Positions 34,974 to 45,174 of a stretch of 64,000 bases of DNA are shown here, in pieces. The position numbers and the translations under genes are program-made. Position 1 is the first letter of the stretch; the number at the start of each line of letters is the position of its first letter. The notes beneath the pieces were generated by a model, which was given only the letters and a program-made list of their open reading frames with translations, was not told the origin of the DNA and made no database searches. Where the stretch lies: positions 3,457,001 through 3,521,000 of the forward strand of contig CP053446.1 in the NCBI GenBank assembly GCA_013285405.1, read 5' to 3'. The stretch is from Ignavibacteriota bacterium. GTDB lineage: Bacteria > Bacteroidota > Ignavibacteria > Ignavibacteriales > Ignavibacteriaceae.

Positions 34974-35954
34974 TCAATTCTTTCTATCAATAGCAAAATC
35001 AACTAATGCTTCAAGAGCAAGTTTGCTTTGAGAATCAGGTAGTTTTTTCAGAGCATCTTTTGCTGCCTGAGAATAAATATGTGCCTTTCCGATTGCGTAC
35101 TCAATTCCCTTATTCTCTCTTACAAAATTAATTACCTCATCAATATTCGGTTTATCTTTTCCGTTCTTAATTATTTTCCTGATATCAGCAGCTTTATTAG
35201 CAGGTACCTGTTTCAAAGAATGGATCAATGGTAAGGTAATTTTTTTTTCTTTTATATCTCCGCCTGTTCTTTTACCAAAAACAGAAAGACTTCCTTCATA
35301 ATCAAGAATATCATCCCGGATTTGAAATGACATGCCAAGGTTTTTTCCAAATTCTGACATTGCATTGACAAAACTTGTGTCAGAACTTGAACTCATTGCA
35401 CCAATCGTGCAGCAAGTTTCAATCAGTGATGCAGTTTTATCGGATATAACTTTAAAATAAGTTTCTTCATCAATATCAAGCTTTCGGGTTTTTTGAATCT
35501 GAAGCAGTTCACCTTCCGACATTCGCTTTACTGTATTCGTTATTACTTCCAAAAAATCAAAATCTTTTCCTTCCATTGCGATCAACAATCCTTTTGAAAG
35601 AAGGTAGTCACCCATTAAAACTGCAACTTTATTTTTAAAAACTTTATTTATTGACCAGAGTCCTCTGCGTTTATCTGCATGATCAACAACATCATCATGA
35701 ACCAGAGTTGCTGTATGAAGCAATTCAACTAAAACTGCACCGCGATAACTACGCTCATTAATTCCTCCACAAACTTTTGCGGAAAGTAATACGAGCAATG
35801 GACGTATTTTTTTCCCTTTTTGACGAATGATATATCGCGCAACAAGATCAACCAATCCAACATTAGAACGAAGCGATTCTCTGAATATTTCATTAAAAGA
35901 ATCCAATTCATTTTTTATAGGTTGAGTTATTTCGGAGAGCTGATTATTAAACAC
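34974..35954 (-). CDS. ispB: Polyprenyl diphosphate synthase (octaprenyl-type)
   Basis: Trans-prenyltransferase that makes the side chain of (mena)quinone. The first aspartate-rich motif is DDVVDHADKRRG (Asp87-91) and the second is DDILDYEG. The 326-aa length fits long-chain synthases. Chain length cannot be settled from sequence by eye, so the symbol is tentative. The start is GTG, overlapping the tatC stop by 8 nt. Confidence 0.88.
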   Translation of the reverse strand: MFNNQLSEITQPIKNELDSFNEIFRESLRSNVGLVDLVARYIIRQKGKKIRPLLVLLSAKVCGGINERSYRGAVLVELLHTATLVHDDVVDHADKRRGLWSINKVFKNKVAVLMGDYLLSKGLLIAMEGKDFDFLEVITNTVKRMSEGELLQIQKTRKLDIDEETYFKVISDKTASLIETCCTIGAMSSSSDTSFVNAMSEFGKNLGMSFQIRDDILDYEGSLSVFGKRTGGDIKEKKITLPLIHSLKQVPANKAADIRKIIKNGKDKPNIDEVINFVRENKGIEYAIGKAHIYSQAAKDALKKLPDSQSKLALEALVDFAIDRKN

Positions 35955-36711
35955 TTTTCTTTGATGATATTTTTGATATAAAAATACTTATTTCGTATAA
36001 GAGTACCAACGGTACTGCAAGTATAATTTGTGAAACCGGATCTGCACCAGGCGTCAGAAAAGCTGACAGAATAAGAATAATTACAATAGCATGTCTTCTG
36101 TATTTACGCATAAAAGCAGGAGTTAATATTCCAAGTTTTGAAAGGAAAAATGAAATCATCGGAAGTTCAAATACCACACCTGCTGCAAGCATAACACTGA
36201 TGATGATCGACATATATTCGTCAATTGCAAACTCATTTGCTATTTCTGCTGTACCAAACTGTGCTGCAAATTTCATCGCTAAAGGAATCATTACAAAATA
36301 TGCAAAAGCAACGCCTGCTAAAAAACAGAATGAGGAAAAGAACACTATCCAGAGAATGTTTTTTCGCTCCTTCTTCCGTAGTGCCGGCGCAATAAATTTC
36401 CAAAGCTGATAAAATATATTCGGAAGACTTGCGATGATTCCGACAACTATTGCAACCTGCACATACAGAAATAATTGTCCGAAGGGTCTCAGATTTTGCA
36501 GTGAAGCATTTGCATCACGGGCAGGTTTTAACAAAACAATTTCGATAAGAGGATCAATGAATATCCATGCGACGATAGTAAAAATAACAATACCGATTAG
36601 CGCATAAATGATTCTCCAGCGCAGTTCTTCGATATGATCAAGAAATGACATTTCGATATCAACATCCCCAAGTCTTTCATCATTATTAACAGCTTTTTCT
36701 TTGTCAGCCAA
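35947..36711 (-). CDS. tatC: Sec-independent protein translocase TatC
   Basis: Core membrane subunit of the twin-arginine export system, six predicted helices, 254 aa. The N-terminal signature MSFLDHIEELRWRI begins at residue 20, and the conserved Phe/Glu region AGVVFELPM is present. The upstream 19 residues come from a TTG start at 36711. Starting at the internal Met20 is possible but there is no ribosome binding site to decide. TatA/B are not in this window. Confidence 0.92.
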   Translation of the reverse strand: MADKEKAVNNDERLGDVDIEMSFLDHIEELRWRIIYALIGIVIFTIVAWIFIDPLIEIVLLKPARDANASLQNLRPFGQLFLYVQVAIVVGIIASLPNIFYQLWKFIAPALRKKERKNILWIVFFSSFCFLAGVAFAYFVMIPLAMKFAAQFGTAEIANEFAIDEYMSIIISVMLAAGVVFELPMISFFLSKLGILTPAFMRKYRRHAIVIILILSAFLTPGADPVSQIILAVPLVLLYEISIFISKISSKKSV

Positions 36712-36728
36712 ATCTCATTCCCAGATTC

Positions 36729-38024
36729 TTAAATAATATCCTTATAAAGAGGAAACCCGGAACATAATTCTTTTACATCTGTAACGATAGCATCAAGTGT
36801 GGATTCATTTTCAGCATTGGTTACCGCTGAATTAATAATTTCAGCAATCCGCTTCATCTCAGTTTCTTTCATACCTCGAGTAGTAACAGCAGGTGTTCCT
36901 ACTCTTATTCCGCTTGTTACAAATGGACTCTTGGTATCGAATGGAACCATATTTTTATTAACGGTAATCCCTGCTCTTTCAAGCGCATTTTCCGCTTTCT
37001 TTCCTGATATATTTTTATTCGATAAATCAATCAGCATTAAATGATTATCCGTACCTGATGACACAATATCAAATCCATATTTCATTAATTCATCAGCAAG
37101 AGCTTTTGCATTTTTTATAACTTGCTGAGCATAGAATTTAAATTTATCATCTAATACCTCTTTAAATGCTACAGCTTTAGCCATAATGATGTGCATCAAA
37201 GGTCCGCCCTGAATTCCAGGCATAACAGTACTATCATAAAGTTCTGACATCATTTTCAATCTGTCACCTTTTGGCGTTTTCAATCCAAAAGTATTTTCTT
37301 TGTCTTTGCCCATTAAGATAATTCCACCTCTTGGACCACGAAGTGTTTTATGAGTAGTTGAAGTAACTACATCACAATATGGAAGCGGATTATCTAAAAA
37401 GCCTTTTGCAATTAATCCAGCCGGATGCGCCATATCGCACATTAAAAAAGCACCGGTAGCATCAGCAATTTCCCTGAGTTTTTTATAATCCCATTCTCGA
37501 GAATATGCGCTTGCACCTGCAATAATAAGTTTTGGTTTTTCGCGCTTTGCAAGATTTTCAATAATATTATAATCCAGCAGACGCGTTTCTTTATTTAATT
37601 CGTAACCGATCGCCTGGTATAATTTTCCTGAAAAATTCACAGGCGAACCGTGAGTAAGATGACCCCCGTGTGGAAGACTTAATCCTAAAAATTTATCACC
37701 TGGCTGCATGAGTGTCATCATGGCTGCCATATTAGCTTGTGAACCACTATGCGGCTGAACATTTACATATTCAGCGTTAAAAATTTTCTTTAGTCGTTCG
37801 CGTGCTAATTCTTCTGCCATATCCACGTACTCACAACCACCATAATAGCGTTTTCCGGGATATCCTTCAGCATATTTATTCGTTAGCGGTGAACCTGCAG
37901 CCTCCAATACAGCGGAACTAACAAAATTTTCTGATGCAATAAGTTCAAGCTTATTTTGTTGTCGTTCAATTTCTTGTTTTAATATTTGAAAAATTTCCGG
38001 ATCGTTTTTTAATTGAGTGTACAT
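36729..38024 (-). CDS. glyA: Serine hydroxymethyltransferase
   Basis: PLP enzyme interconverting serine and glycine with tetrahydrofolate, the main source of one-carbon units. The PLP lysine is in [13 protein letters not shown] (about residue 230), with ASENFVS near the N-terminus and the [13 protein letters not shown] substrate loop. The length of 431 aa is normal. It lies 17 nt upstream of tatC on the same strand. Confidence 0.96.
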   Translation of the reverse strand: MYTQLKNDPEIFQILKQEIERQQNKLELIASENFVSSAVLEAAGSPLTNKYAEGYPGKRYYGGCEYVDMAEELARERLKKIFNAEYVNVQPHSGSQANMAAMMTLMQPGDKFLGLSLPHGGHLTHGSPVNFSGKLYQAIGYELNKETRLLDYNIIENLAKREKPKLIIAGASAYSREWDYKKLREIADATGAFLMCDMAHPAGLIAKGFLDNPLPYCDVVTSTTHKTLRGPRGGIILMGKDKENTFGLKTPKGDRLKMMSELYDSTVMPGIQGGPLMHIIMAKAVAFKEVLDDKFKFYAQQVIKNAKALADELMKYGFDIVSSGTDNHLMLIDLSNKNISGKKAENALERAGITVNKNMVPFDTKSPFVTSGIRVGTPAVTTRGMKETEMKRIAEIINSAVTNAENESTLDAIVTDVKELCSGFPLYKDII

Positions 38025-38061
38025 TTTTTTTATGAATTTTATTTTTGATAATCAAATTTAA

Positions 38062-38086
38062 CAAAAAAATCCGGCATCTGCCGGAA
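38062..38086 (-). terminator. Bidirectional-looking hairpin terminator upstream of glyA
   Basis: CCGGC / GCCGG with a 4-nt ATCT loop, flanked by a U-run on the minus strand (GGATTTTTTTG) and AAATTTTG on the other side. It would end transcripts from the outer-membrane protein operon before glyA. Confidence 0.65.
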
Positions 38087-38134
38087 ATTTTGTTTGCTTA
38101 ATGTTGCCGATATATTCATAATATTTACTTGTTT

Positions 38135-38275
38135 GAGACTTCTGAAAAATTCAAATTTGTCATATTGAACGACCTGCCTGCGGGCAAGGCAGGAGTGAAA
38201 TATCTTGTTTTTAAATTGAAAAATCAGGTAGCTACCGGATTCAGAGTAACACATCGATAATAATTCAGAAGTCTC
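38135..38275. repeat. MITE-like element with 12-bp terminal inverted repeats
   Basis: Perfect terminal repeats GAGACTTCTGAA (38135-38146) and TTCAGAAGTCTC (38264-38275). Inside, TTGTCATATTGAACG and a degenerate reverse partner (ATTCAGAGTAACA) form a second inverted pair of the TGTCATnnTGAAC family. A further palindrome, CCTGCCT-7nt-AGGCAGG (38173-38193), seems inserted between GAACG and AGTGAAATATC. The element is non-coding. Confidence 0.68.
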
Positions 38276-38395
38276 TGGTTTATATATCAATATTTGAATA
38301 ACTCTCTTTAATTTTACCGGGATCAAATCAGTAAATCCAGCACTAATAAAACGATTAATGATTTATTCAGATTATTTTGTTATTCCTTAGACTAA

Positions 38396-39643
38396 TTATT
38401 TTTCATAACGGATAAACCAAATATCGCCAAAACTGATTCCGAGATTTACTCTGAAAAAATCCTCCTTCATTAAATTTTTGTCCTGAGTTCCTCTTACTGA
38501 ATATTCTAATCCAATATCAATTGTATTTTCAGTGCTGAGCGGAAGTGCAAATCCACCAAATACTGAGTACTGTTTTAGATTTATTCCTTTAAAATTATAT
38601 TGTGACATCTCATAACTAAACCCAGCCCGAAACATTATTTGCTCCCAATAATTCATACCGGGGACACTCTGAGGACGATATTCAAATCCCAGACTAATTT
38701 TATGTAAGTCGCTTAAATTACTTTGATTGATATCGCTCAATTTAAATTGACTCCAGGGCTGATAAAAATAATCGATTGCAACATTATATACTTTAATGAA
38801 AGAAATATGAAGACCAACATTTAATCGTACAGGAACTTTCATTGTAGTTTCGCCGCTGCTTACTGAGTCAACAATTGTCGATGAGGTGCTGACCAGGCTT
38901 GAATCAGTGGCAAGATTTCCGATAATATTTGTGCTCACTCCCAGCCTTAAGTCAGATATTATTGAACTATCCATCAACGAACAAAAATTGGGAGTAATTA
39001 TTCCGAGTGTTGTACCAAAACCTTTCGGTGCATAATTCAACTCATATTTACTTGGGAAATATGAAGTATTATCAAAAGTTAAACTGGAAGTATATTTTAA
39101 ATTTCCAAAATAGTATTCGAGTGTAGCTCCAAGTAAAAATTCGGCAGGAAGTTGAACAGAAGATCCGACAAATATCTTTGAAAGCCCGCCTTTACCAAGA
39201 TAAGTAGTTGTGTAGTTTCCTGAGATAGAATCAGCTACTTTTTCTGTGACTTCATAATTACTCCGGCTGTAAGGAACTAATCCGAAAGCCATCCCTATCT
39301 TATTTACCTCACTTATCGGAAAAGCAAATGTTATACCTTTAAAGAAACCATCACCATAAAGTTTTGAATCACCGGTTTTGGATAATTTTAGTTGTTCGTA
39401 AGAAAAACTAAATTCAAATCTGACTCTTGATAAACCTGACCATGAAGCTGGATTTAGTATCTCTACATAATCTTTATTTAACATCGCAGTCCCGGTATTT
39501 CCCATTGACAAAGTTCTGGCAGAATAACTGTAATAAAGATCACCAACTCCATATCGTGTGTAAGTAGAAGTAACCTGTGAGTAGTTTAAATTCACATTGA
39601 TAAAAAACAGCAGCAATAAATATTTGATAATTTGAAATTTCAT
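38396..39643 (-). CDS. Outer-membrane beta-barrel protein (FadL/OmpP1-like)
   Basis: 415 aa with a signal peptide (ending LNYSQ). The mature N-terminus TRYGVGDLYYSYSARTLSMGNTG resembles the hatch region of FadL/PorV-type barrels. Alternating amphipathic strands run to the C-terminus, which ends in an aromatic-rich strand (FGDIWFIRYEK). It probably forms an outer-membrane channel. The ligand is unknown. It is paired with the upstream lipoprotein gene (3-nt gap). Confidence 0.72.
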   Translation of the reverse strand: MKFQIIKYLLLLFFINVNLNYSQVTSTYTRYGVGDLYYSYSARTLSMGNTGTAMLNKDYVEILNPASWSGLSRVRFEFSFSYEQLKLSKTGDSKLYGDGFFKGITFAFPISEVNKIGMAFGLVPYSRSNYEVTEKVADSISGNYTTTYLGKGGLSKIFVGSSVQLPAEFLLGATLEYYFGNLKYTSSLTFDNTSYFPSKYELNYAPKGFGTTLGIITPNFCSLMDSSIISDLRLGVSTNIIGNLATDSSLVSTSSTIVDSVSSGETTMKVPVRLNVGLHISFIKVYNVAIDYFYQPWSQFKLSDINQSNLSDLHKISLGFEYRPQSVPGMNYWEQIMFRAGFSYEMSQYNFKGINLKQYSVFGGFALPLSTENTIDIGLEYSVRGTQDKNLMKEDFFRVNLGISFGDIWFIRYEK

Positions 39644-39646
39644 TTT

Positions 39647-40822
39647 TTATTTGATTGTGTAAGTAATCTTTAAACGCGGACGCTCTGCAAAATTGATATA
39701 ATCACTTCCTTTAAGTGCAAACAGTTCTAATCCAGATGTAAAATTTCCGGATTCAATCAACAAACCATAATTTACTTTCCTGCTTATCCAGTTACGTACG
39801 ATAACCGTAATATCTCCGGAATATTTATGATTACTGAAATTCAAAAATGCCGGGCTGCCCTCAGTGTTGACCGAATCTGCATATTTCAGATATGATACTC
39901 TTAAGTTATTAGGGAAACTAGAACCTTTAATCGAGGCAATCGTATCCGGTGTTATAAATAATTCAGCTTTGTTTATCACAATCCCGCTCGGAATATTTTC
40001 CAGATTAAAAGTTAATCTCGATGCAATGGTCACACTGCTCTGCGTACAAATTATTCCGTCAGATAATATTGGTAAATCAGGACGATCAACCAGACTAATA
40101 TCTGCTGCGATGAATCCATTTATTGTGTCAACATAAGCTCCGGGTTTTTCATAGACAACAAACAACTTTGCAGCCTCAGATGACAGTGATGTGAATGCCT
40201 GAAAACCGACTACTTTACCAGAACTCACTGCCGGATCAAGATAAATACCATAATTGCTTTCAAGTGTTTTATCCGCTGCATTTTTCATCCAGGCAAGTGG
40301 TACAGAATTATCTAAATGGAAAGTATATAGTGTATCTGAAATAGTGAATTGTGAGCTAATATCATTAGGTTCATACTCAAGTTTATACAAACTGTCAATC
40401 GTAAAAGATGTGGAAGACCAGCGTGAATTTACTTTATGTGCAGAAAAATTCATTGACGCCATTGAATCAGTATAAATATATCCCACTGTTAAATTTATCC
40501 AGGAATCAATTACATTTATATTTCCATCTTTCAGAGCGGTCTTTAAACTATCCGGTAATCCAAATACGAACCTGAGTAACGCCGTTGATTTTATATCACC
40601 ATATCTTCCAACTAAAAACCGATCTGCACTGCCGAGTGCAACAACTTTTTTAAAGTAAGATGAGGTTTGAGAAGAAGAATCAACTTCTGTATCAAAAATC
40701 TTTGCTGAAATATTTTCACTTCCGATAAGTTCAATACCAAGTGAAGACGGTTCATCGGAACAGGAAAGTATGAGGAATGCTGATAGAACAATTGTAAAAG
40801 AGAAGATAAATTTTAATTTCAA
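39647..40822 (-). CDS. Secreted lipoprotein, DUF4270/DNRLRE-like
   Basis: 391 aa. The TTG start gives a good lipoprotein signal with lipobox LILSC (Cys21). The mature part is beta-rich with strands such as STALLRFVFGLPDSL and INKAELFITPD. These resemble the beta-sandwich of DNRLRE domains or the DUF4270 lipoproteins that Bacteroidota often encode next to an outer-membrane protein and glycogen synthase. Here glgA and gmhB-like genes do lie directly upstream, which supports that reading. Function unknown. Confidence 0.65.
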   Translation of the reverse strand: MKLKFIFSFTIVLSAFLILSCSDEPSSLGIELIGSENISAKIFDTEVDSSSQTSSYFKKVVALGSADRFLVGRYGDIKSTALLRFVFGLPDSLKTALKDGNINVIDSWINLTVGYIYTDSMASMNFSAHKVNSRWSSTSFTIDSLYKLEYEPNDISSQFTISDTLYTFHLDNSVPLAWMKNAADKTLESNYGIYLDPAVSSGKVVGFQAFTSLSSEAAKLFVVYEKPGAYVDTINGFIAADISLVDRPDLPILSDGIICTQSSVTIASRLTFNLENIPSGIVINKAELFITPDTIASIKGSSFPNNLRVSYLKYADSVNTEGSPAFLNFSNHKYSGDITVIVRNWISRKVNYGLLIESGNFTSGLELFALKGSDYINFAERPRLKITYTIK

Positions 40823-40834
40823 AAAATGACTCCG

Positions 40835-41395
40835 CTAAATATCACCAAGTATTAAGTTACAAGCATTTGCTAAATTTTCGGCTACAAAAGTTGGAAAATT
40901 ATTTTCTTTTTGCAAGATAGAAAAACTCTCCTCACCTTTTCCTGTTTTGACTAATATTGTCTTCAATCCTGCATTTTTCCCGCAATCAATATCAGCAACT
41001 GTATCACCGATAAAATAAGATTGATTCAAATCAACATTAAACTCTGCTGCAGCATCAAATATCATTTTAGGCGAAGGTTTTCTACACTCACATTCTTCCG
41101 GCGTACTGTAATCTGGATGTGCAGGACAATAATAGAACGCATCAATACTCACTTTGAAAGCAGTTAAAAGTGAATTTATTTTTTCGTTAACAGCATCAAC
41201 ATCTTCATTTGACATTATTCCCCTTGCGATTCCTGATTGATTTGAAATTACAATAAGCAGGAAACCAAATTTTTTTAAAGTGTATAATGCGTCGCCGGTT
41301 TCTTTAAATAAAACTACTTTTTCCGGATCACTTATATAACCGGGGTCTTCGTTGAGTGTTCCATCCCTGTCAAGAAAAATGGCACGGATGGACAT
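40835..41395 (-). CDS. gmhB: HAD-IIIA phosphatase, heptose-1,7-bisphosphate phosphatase-like
   Basis: 186 aa. The HAD motif I FLDRDGT carries the nucleophile and acid aspartates. Motif II is VISNQSGIARG, and the zinc-binding cysteine/histidine loop CPAHPDYSTPEECECRKP and motif IV GDTVADI are typical of GmhB. It would dephosphorylate heptose (or a histidinol-type sugar) bisphosphate for LPS heptose synthesis. The start is the ATG at 41395, overlapping the glgA stop (TGATG). The symbol is tentative. Confidence 0.82.
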   Translation of the reverse strand: MSIRAIFLDRDGTLNEDPGYISDPEKVVLFKETGDALYTLKKFGFLLIVISNQSGIARGIMSNEDVDAVNEKINSLLTAFKVSIDAFYYCPAHPDYSTPEECECRKPSPKMIFDAAAEFNVDLNQSYFIGDTVADIDCGKNAGLKTILVKTGKGEESFSILQKENNFPTFVAENLANACNLILGDI

Positions 41396-42888
41396 CAACT
41401 CTCATCTAGGATTGTCTTATACAATTCAATGTATTTCTTTGCAGAGGAGTGCCAGCTAAAATCTTCTTTCATACCGGCTCTTACAATTTTATCCCAGGTT
41501 TCTTTATCCTGATAAACTTTTATTGCACGTTTGACTTCACTGAGAAACTCTTCAGCATTGTATTTCTTAAATACAAAACCATTACCATCTTTTGATTTTT
41601 CGCTGAATCGTTTTACTGTATCAGCAAGTCCGCCGGTCTCACGAACTATCGGAACAGTTCCATAGTTTAAACTGTACATCTGATTAAGTCCGCATGGTTC
41701 GTACTTGGATGGCATCAGAAACATATCAGCACCACCTTCAATTAAATGTGCGAGGTCATCATTAAATCCGAGATAGCAAGCGAATTTATCACTGTGCTTT
41801 CTTGCCATCTGATCAAAAAAGTTATGATATTCTTTATCACCTGTACCAAGCACAATCATTTGAATGTTTTCTTTGAGCAGTTGAGGAAGAATTTTTTGAA
41901 CGAGGTCTATTCCCTTTGAATCATACAATCGCGATATCAAACCAATAATCGGAACATCTTCATTGAATTCAAATCCAAATTTTTCAGCAAGAGCTTGTTT
42001 GTTGACCACTTTTTGTTCAACATTTTTTATTGTGTACTTTTTAGGAAGATGTTTATCCCGATCAGGATTCCACACTTTATTATCGATACCGTTTATTATA
42101 CCATAGAGATCATCTTTTCTCTTAGCCAGAATATCTTTCAACTGACCACCGATTTCAGAATCTGTTCTTATTTCGTTTGCATAAGTTTCACTTACTGTAT
42201 TTATGATATCTGCAAACAACAAACCGCTTTTCATAAAATTCAATTTACCTTTGTGAAGTATTCCTTTATCAGAATTCAGACTTTCCGGTAAACCGGTTTT
42301 CTTGAATGAGGATTTTGGAAATTCACCCTGATATGCAAGGTTGTGAATTGTAAAGAGTGTTTTAAACTTATCAAAATTTTCTTCGTTTTTGTAAACAGTT
42401 TTAAGATAAGCCGGAATCAAACCACACTGCCAGTCATTGCAATGAATTATATCCGGAATCCATCCCAATTTAATAATCAGTTCAAAAACTGCTCTGCTTA
42501 AAATTATAAATCTTTCATCGTTATCTTCATAATCTTTCCCAGTCATAGGATCAGAATAAAGACTATTTCTGCTTCCAAAATATTCCTGATTATCAAGAAA
42601 ATAAATTTGCACTCTGATTTTTTGTCCGGGAAGAAAACACGATTTTAAAGAAAAGATAACCTCTTTGCCTGCTATATCAATCTTAATGTCTTTTAATCTT
42701 ACAACTTCGTGAATTTTAAACTTCCGATCATCAACTGCACCATATTTTGGAATAACAATACGAACTTCATGACCTAACTCAGCCAGAGTTTGAGGCAATG
42801 CTGCTGAAACATCTGCGAGTCCGCCTGTTTTTACAAACGGAACAACTTCTGATGTTACAAACAGGATTTTTAGCTTTTTTGTAGACAT
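41395..42888 (-). CDS. glgA: Glycogen (starch) synthase
   Basis: GT5-family glycosyltransferase extending alpha-1,4-glucan from ADP-glucose, 497 aa. The N-terminal ADP-binding motif KTGGLADV begins at about residue 20. The C-terminal Rossmann domain has GLISRLYDSKG and the catalytic-region EPCGLNQMYSLNYGT. No glgB or glgC is adjacent. It is translationally coupled to the phosphatase gene. Confidence 0.94.
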   Translation of the reverse strand: MSTKKLKILFVTSEVVPFVKTGGLADVSAALPQTLAELGHEVRIVIPKYGAVDDRKFKIHEVVRLKDIKIDIAGKEVIFSLKSCFLPGQKIRVQIYFLDNQEYFGSRNSLYSDPMTGKDYEDNDERFIILSRAVFELIIKLGWIPDIIHCNDWQCGLIPAYLKTVYKNEENFDKFKTLFTIHNLAYQGEFPKSSFKKTGLPESLNSDKGILHKGKLNFMKSGLLFADIINTVSETYANEIRTDSEIGGQLKDILAKRKDDLYGIINGIDNKVWNPDRDKHLPKKYTIKNVEQKVVNKQALAEKFGFEFNEDVPIIGLISRLYDSKGIDLVQKILPQLLKENIQMIVLGTGDKEYHNFFDQMARKHSDKFACYLGFNDDLAHLIEGGADMFLMPSKYEPCGLNQMYSLNYGTVPIVRETGGLADTVKRFSEKSKDGNGFVFKKYNAEEFLSEVKRAIKVYQDKETWDKIVRAGMKEDFSWHSSAKKYIELYKTILDES

Positions 42889-43057
42889 TTTTTTGAAAAT
42901 TTATGGAATGATATTGCAAAATTACGAAAACACGTTTTCTTTAACAAAATTTGATGAAATTATTATTACTCAGACGTTTGTTTATCAATAATAGCTTTAT
43001 AACAACAGAATATAGTTTTAAATTAAAGTGTAATTAATAACATTTTTAGAGAATAGA

Positions 43058-43573
43058 TTGAAAATTGCTTTATCGCTTGTTGCTGTCTGCGTTCTGCTGA
43101 TTGGTTGCAGTGCTGCAACCGGTTCACGTTATGAAACTAAAAAAGAATCAAAACCCGAAATTAAATTAGAACAAAGTTCTGAAGTAATTGAAGATTTTGA
43201 TATTACTCCTTACCGCACTAAAATAGAAATCGAAGCTCCGCCAATCGGGACTGACAAGCTGCCACCAGATGTTTGGTACGGCTACAATTCTGATTCTACA
43301 AGTATTGTAAAAAAAATTATTGGAACTGCGGATGGTTACAGAGTTCAGGTATTATCAACTGATGACATAGATCAGGCGAATAATATTCGTGCTGAAGTTT
43401 ATGAAAAGACTTCCAGAAAGGAAGTTTATGTAGTTTTTGAACCACCGTTTTATAAAGTTAAAGTTGGAGACTTTACTGTAAAATCCGAAGCTGAAAATCT
43501 CAGGTTTAAACTGAACCAACTTGGTTACACAGAATCTAAAGTTGTTCAGGAAACCATAAATATTTTTGAATGA
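43058..43573 (+). CDS. SPOR-domain lipoprotein
   Basis: 171 aa from a TTG start, with lipobox VLLIGCS (Cys17). The C-terminal SPOR domain is at about residues 95-167 (YRVQVLSTDDIDQANNIRAE to the LNQLGY end), a fold that binds denuded peptidoglycan at division sites. It overlaps hutI by 4 nt (ATGA). That coupling is unexpected, since the two functions seem unrelated. Confidence 0.8.
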   Translation: MKIALSLVAVCVLLIGCSAATGSRYETKKESKPEIKLEQSSEVIEDFDITPYRTKIEIEAPPIGTDKLPPDVWYGYNSDSTSIVKKIIGTADGYRVQVLSTDDIDQANNIRAEVYEKTSRKEVYVVFEPPFYKVKVGDFTVKSEAENLRFKLNQLGYTESKVVQETINIFE

Positions 43574-44820
43574 TGAAAAAACTTTTATTTAATCCGGCAT
43601 CTGTCATTACAGTCAATACATCAGGAAAAAATTACAAGCGTGGGAAAGAACTATCTGAGATTGGTTGTCTGGACAATCACTCGATAGTTATCGAAGACGA
43701 TTTAATTAAAGATATTGTCAGCACTGCATCAATTGATAAAAAAAATTTCGATGAAGTAATTGACTTAACCGGAAAAACAGTTTTACCCGGTTTAGTTGAA
43801 TGTCACACGCACACAGCATTCGCCGGTTCACGAGCTGATGAATTCAGACAGAAGTTGAGAGGAATTGGTTACGAAGAAATTGCAAAAAAAGGCGGTGGAA
43901 TAAATACAACCGTAACTGCTGTACGTTCATCTTCATTTGAAGAGCTTGTGAACATAATAAAACCAAGAATTGATCATTTTATTTCGCAGGGAATTACCAC
44001 TCTTGAAATTAAAAGCGGGTACGGATTGAATTTTGAAAATGAAAGAAAGCTTTTGCAGGTAATAAATTTTCTTGACGAAATATATCCAATAGATATTATT
44101 CCTACTTTTCTCGGTGCACATACATTTCCAAAAGAACACAAAGAGAATCACCAAGCTTATGTTGAAGAAATAACTGAGAAGATGATTCCTCATTTTGCAG
44201 AACAAAAGCTTGATGAGTTTTGCGATGGGTTTTGTGAATCAACAGCTTTTTCAGCAAATGAAATGGATGAGATATTCACCACAGCAAAAAGTTATGGTCT
44301 GAAACTTAAACTGCATACAGATCAATTTAATTCAATCGGTGGACTGGATATTGCATTAAAACACAAAGCAATTTCAGTTGATCATCTTGAAGTAATAAAA
44401 GATGAAGATGTTCCAAAACTAGGACAATCAGAAACAGTGGCAGTTCTTCTTCCAGGAGTTTCTTTTTTTCTGAATCATCAATTTGCACCTGCAAGAAAAT
44501 TGATAGATCAAAATGCAATTGTCGCTCTCGCTACTGATTATAATCCCGGCTCATCTCACATTTCAAGTTTGAGTTTGATTATGAGTATTGCAGCATTAAA
44601 GATGAAGATGACTATCGAAGAGACAATAAGTGCAGTAACAATTAATTCTGCTAAAGCTTTATGCAGAGAAAAAAGTATCGGCTCAATTGAGATAGGTAAG
44701 AAAGCTGACTTTGCTGTTTTAAATACTACTGACTATGCTGATATCGTTTATTCGATTGGCAGTAATTTGAATTGTATGACGATAAAGGCTGGGAATGTTA
44801 TTTATCATTCTGCCTTTTGA
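43570..44820 (+). CDS. hutI: Imidazolonepropionase
   Basis: Amidohydrolase opening the imidazolone ring in histidine degradation. Metal ligands are in ECHTHTAFAGSR (about residues 76-87) and LHTDQFN. GSSHISSL and SINSAKAL-type C-terminal motifs are also as expected. The length of 416 aa is normal. The rest of the hut pathway (hutH, hutU, hutG) is not in this window. Confidence 0.93.
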   Translation: MMKKLLFNPASVITVNTSGKNYKRGKELSEIGCLDNHSIVIEDDLIKDIVSTASIDKKNFDEVIDLTGKTVLPGLVECHTHTAFAGSRADEFRQKLRGIGYEEIAKKGGGINTTVTAVRSSSFEELVNIIKPRIDHFISQGITTLEIKSGYGLNFENERKLLQVINFLDEIYPIDIIPTFLGAHTFPKEHKENHQAYVEEITEKMIPHFAEQKLDEFCDGFCESTAFSANEMDEIFTTAKSYGLKLKLHTDQFNSIGGLDIALKHKAISVDHLEVIKDEDVPKLGQSETVAVLLPGVSFFLNHQFAPARKLIDQNAIVALATDYNPGSSHISSLSLIMSIAALKMKMTIEETISAVTINSAKALCREKSIGSIEIGKKADFAVLNTTDYADIVYSIGSNLNCMTIKAGNVIYHSAF

Positions 44821-45174
44821 AATTAAGTGTTCTTTTAATTACCAACTGCAAGTTGTCAAAATTTGACTGTATTACCCTTGACATTCTAAAATCCGTTTCC
44901 TAAGTTGGGATTGAAATTAATTCAGGGTAGAAAACCGATGAACTTTTTTTCAGAAATAAGTTCTTCAAAGCTGGCACGATATTTAACTTTCTCTCTCTTT
45001 CTCCGGAGCGAGAAAGATGGTGAATTTATTTTCACCAATCCAGATTATTCTGTATGAAACTTTCAAAGTTCTCATACAATCATTCAATCAACCATCCATT
45101 CATTTCACTTACTTTCCCACAGGTTTTACATAGCTTGAAAAAAACCGAATTTAATTAAACAAACAGGCTTTACA
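44821..45174. other. Intergenic region before T9SS cargo patch
   Basis: 354 nt without a supportable gene. A hairpin CTTTCTC/GAGAAAG with a 6-nt GC-rich loop lies at about 44996-45015. TTGACA at about 44879 lacks a good -10 partner. Confidence 0.4.

Larger units (their letters stand above)
38025..38395. other. Intergenic region with terminator and MITE-like repeat
   Basis: 371 nt between glyA and an outer-membrane protein gene. It contains a terminator hairpin at 38062-38086 and a 141-bp repeat element at 38135-38275. A 95-codon open frame through here is composed largely of the repeat, so I do not call a gene. Confidence 0.6.

Noticed and set aside
38039..38326. 95-codon open frame on the minus strand upstream of glyA
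   Set aside because: It runs through the MITE-like repeat and the terminator, has no ribosome binding site and no family-like sequence. It is better explained by the repeat.
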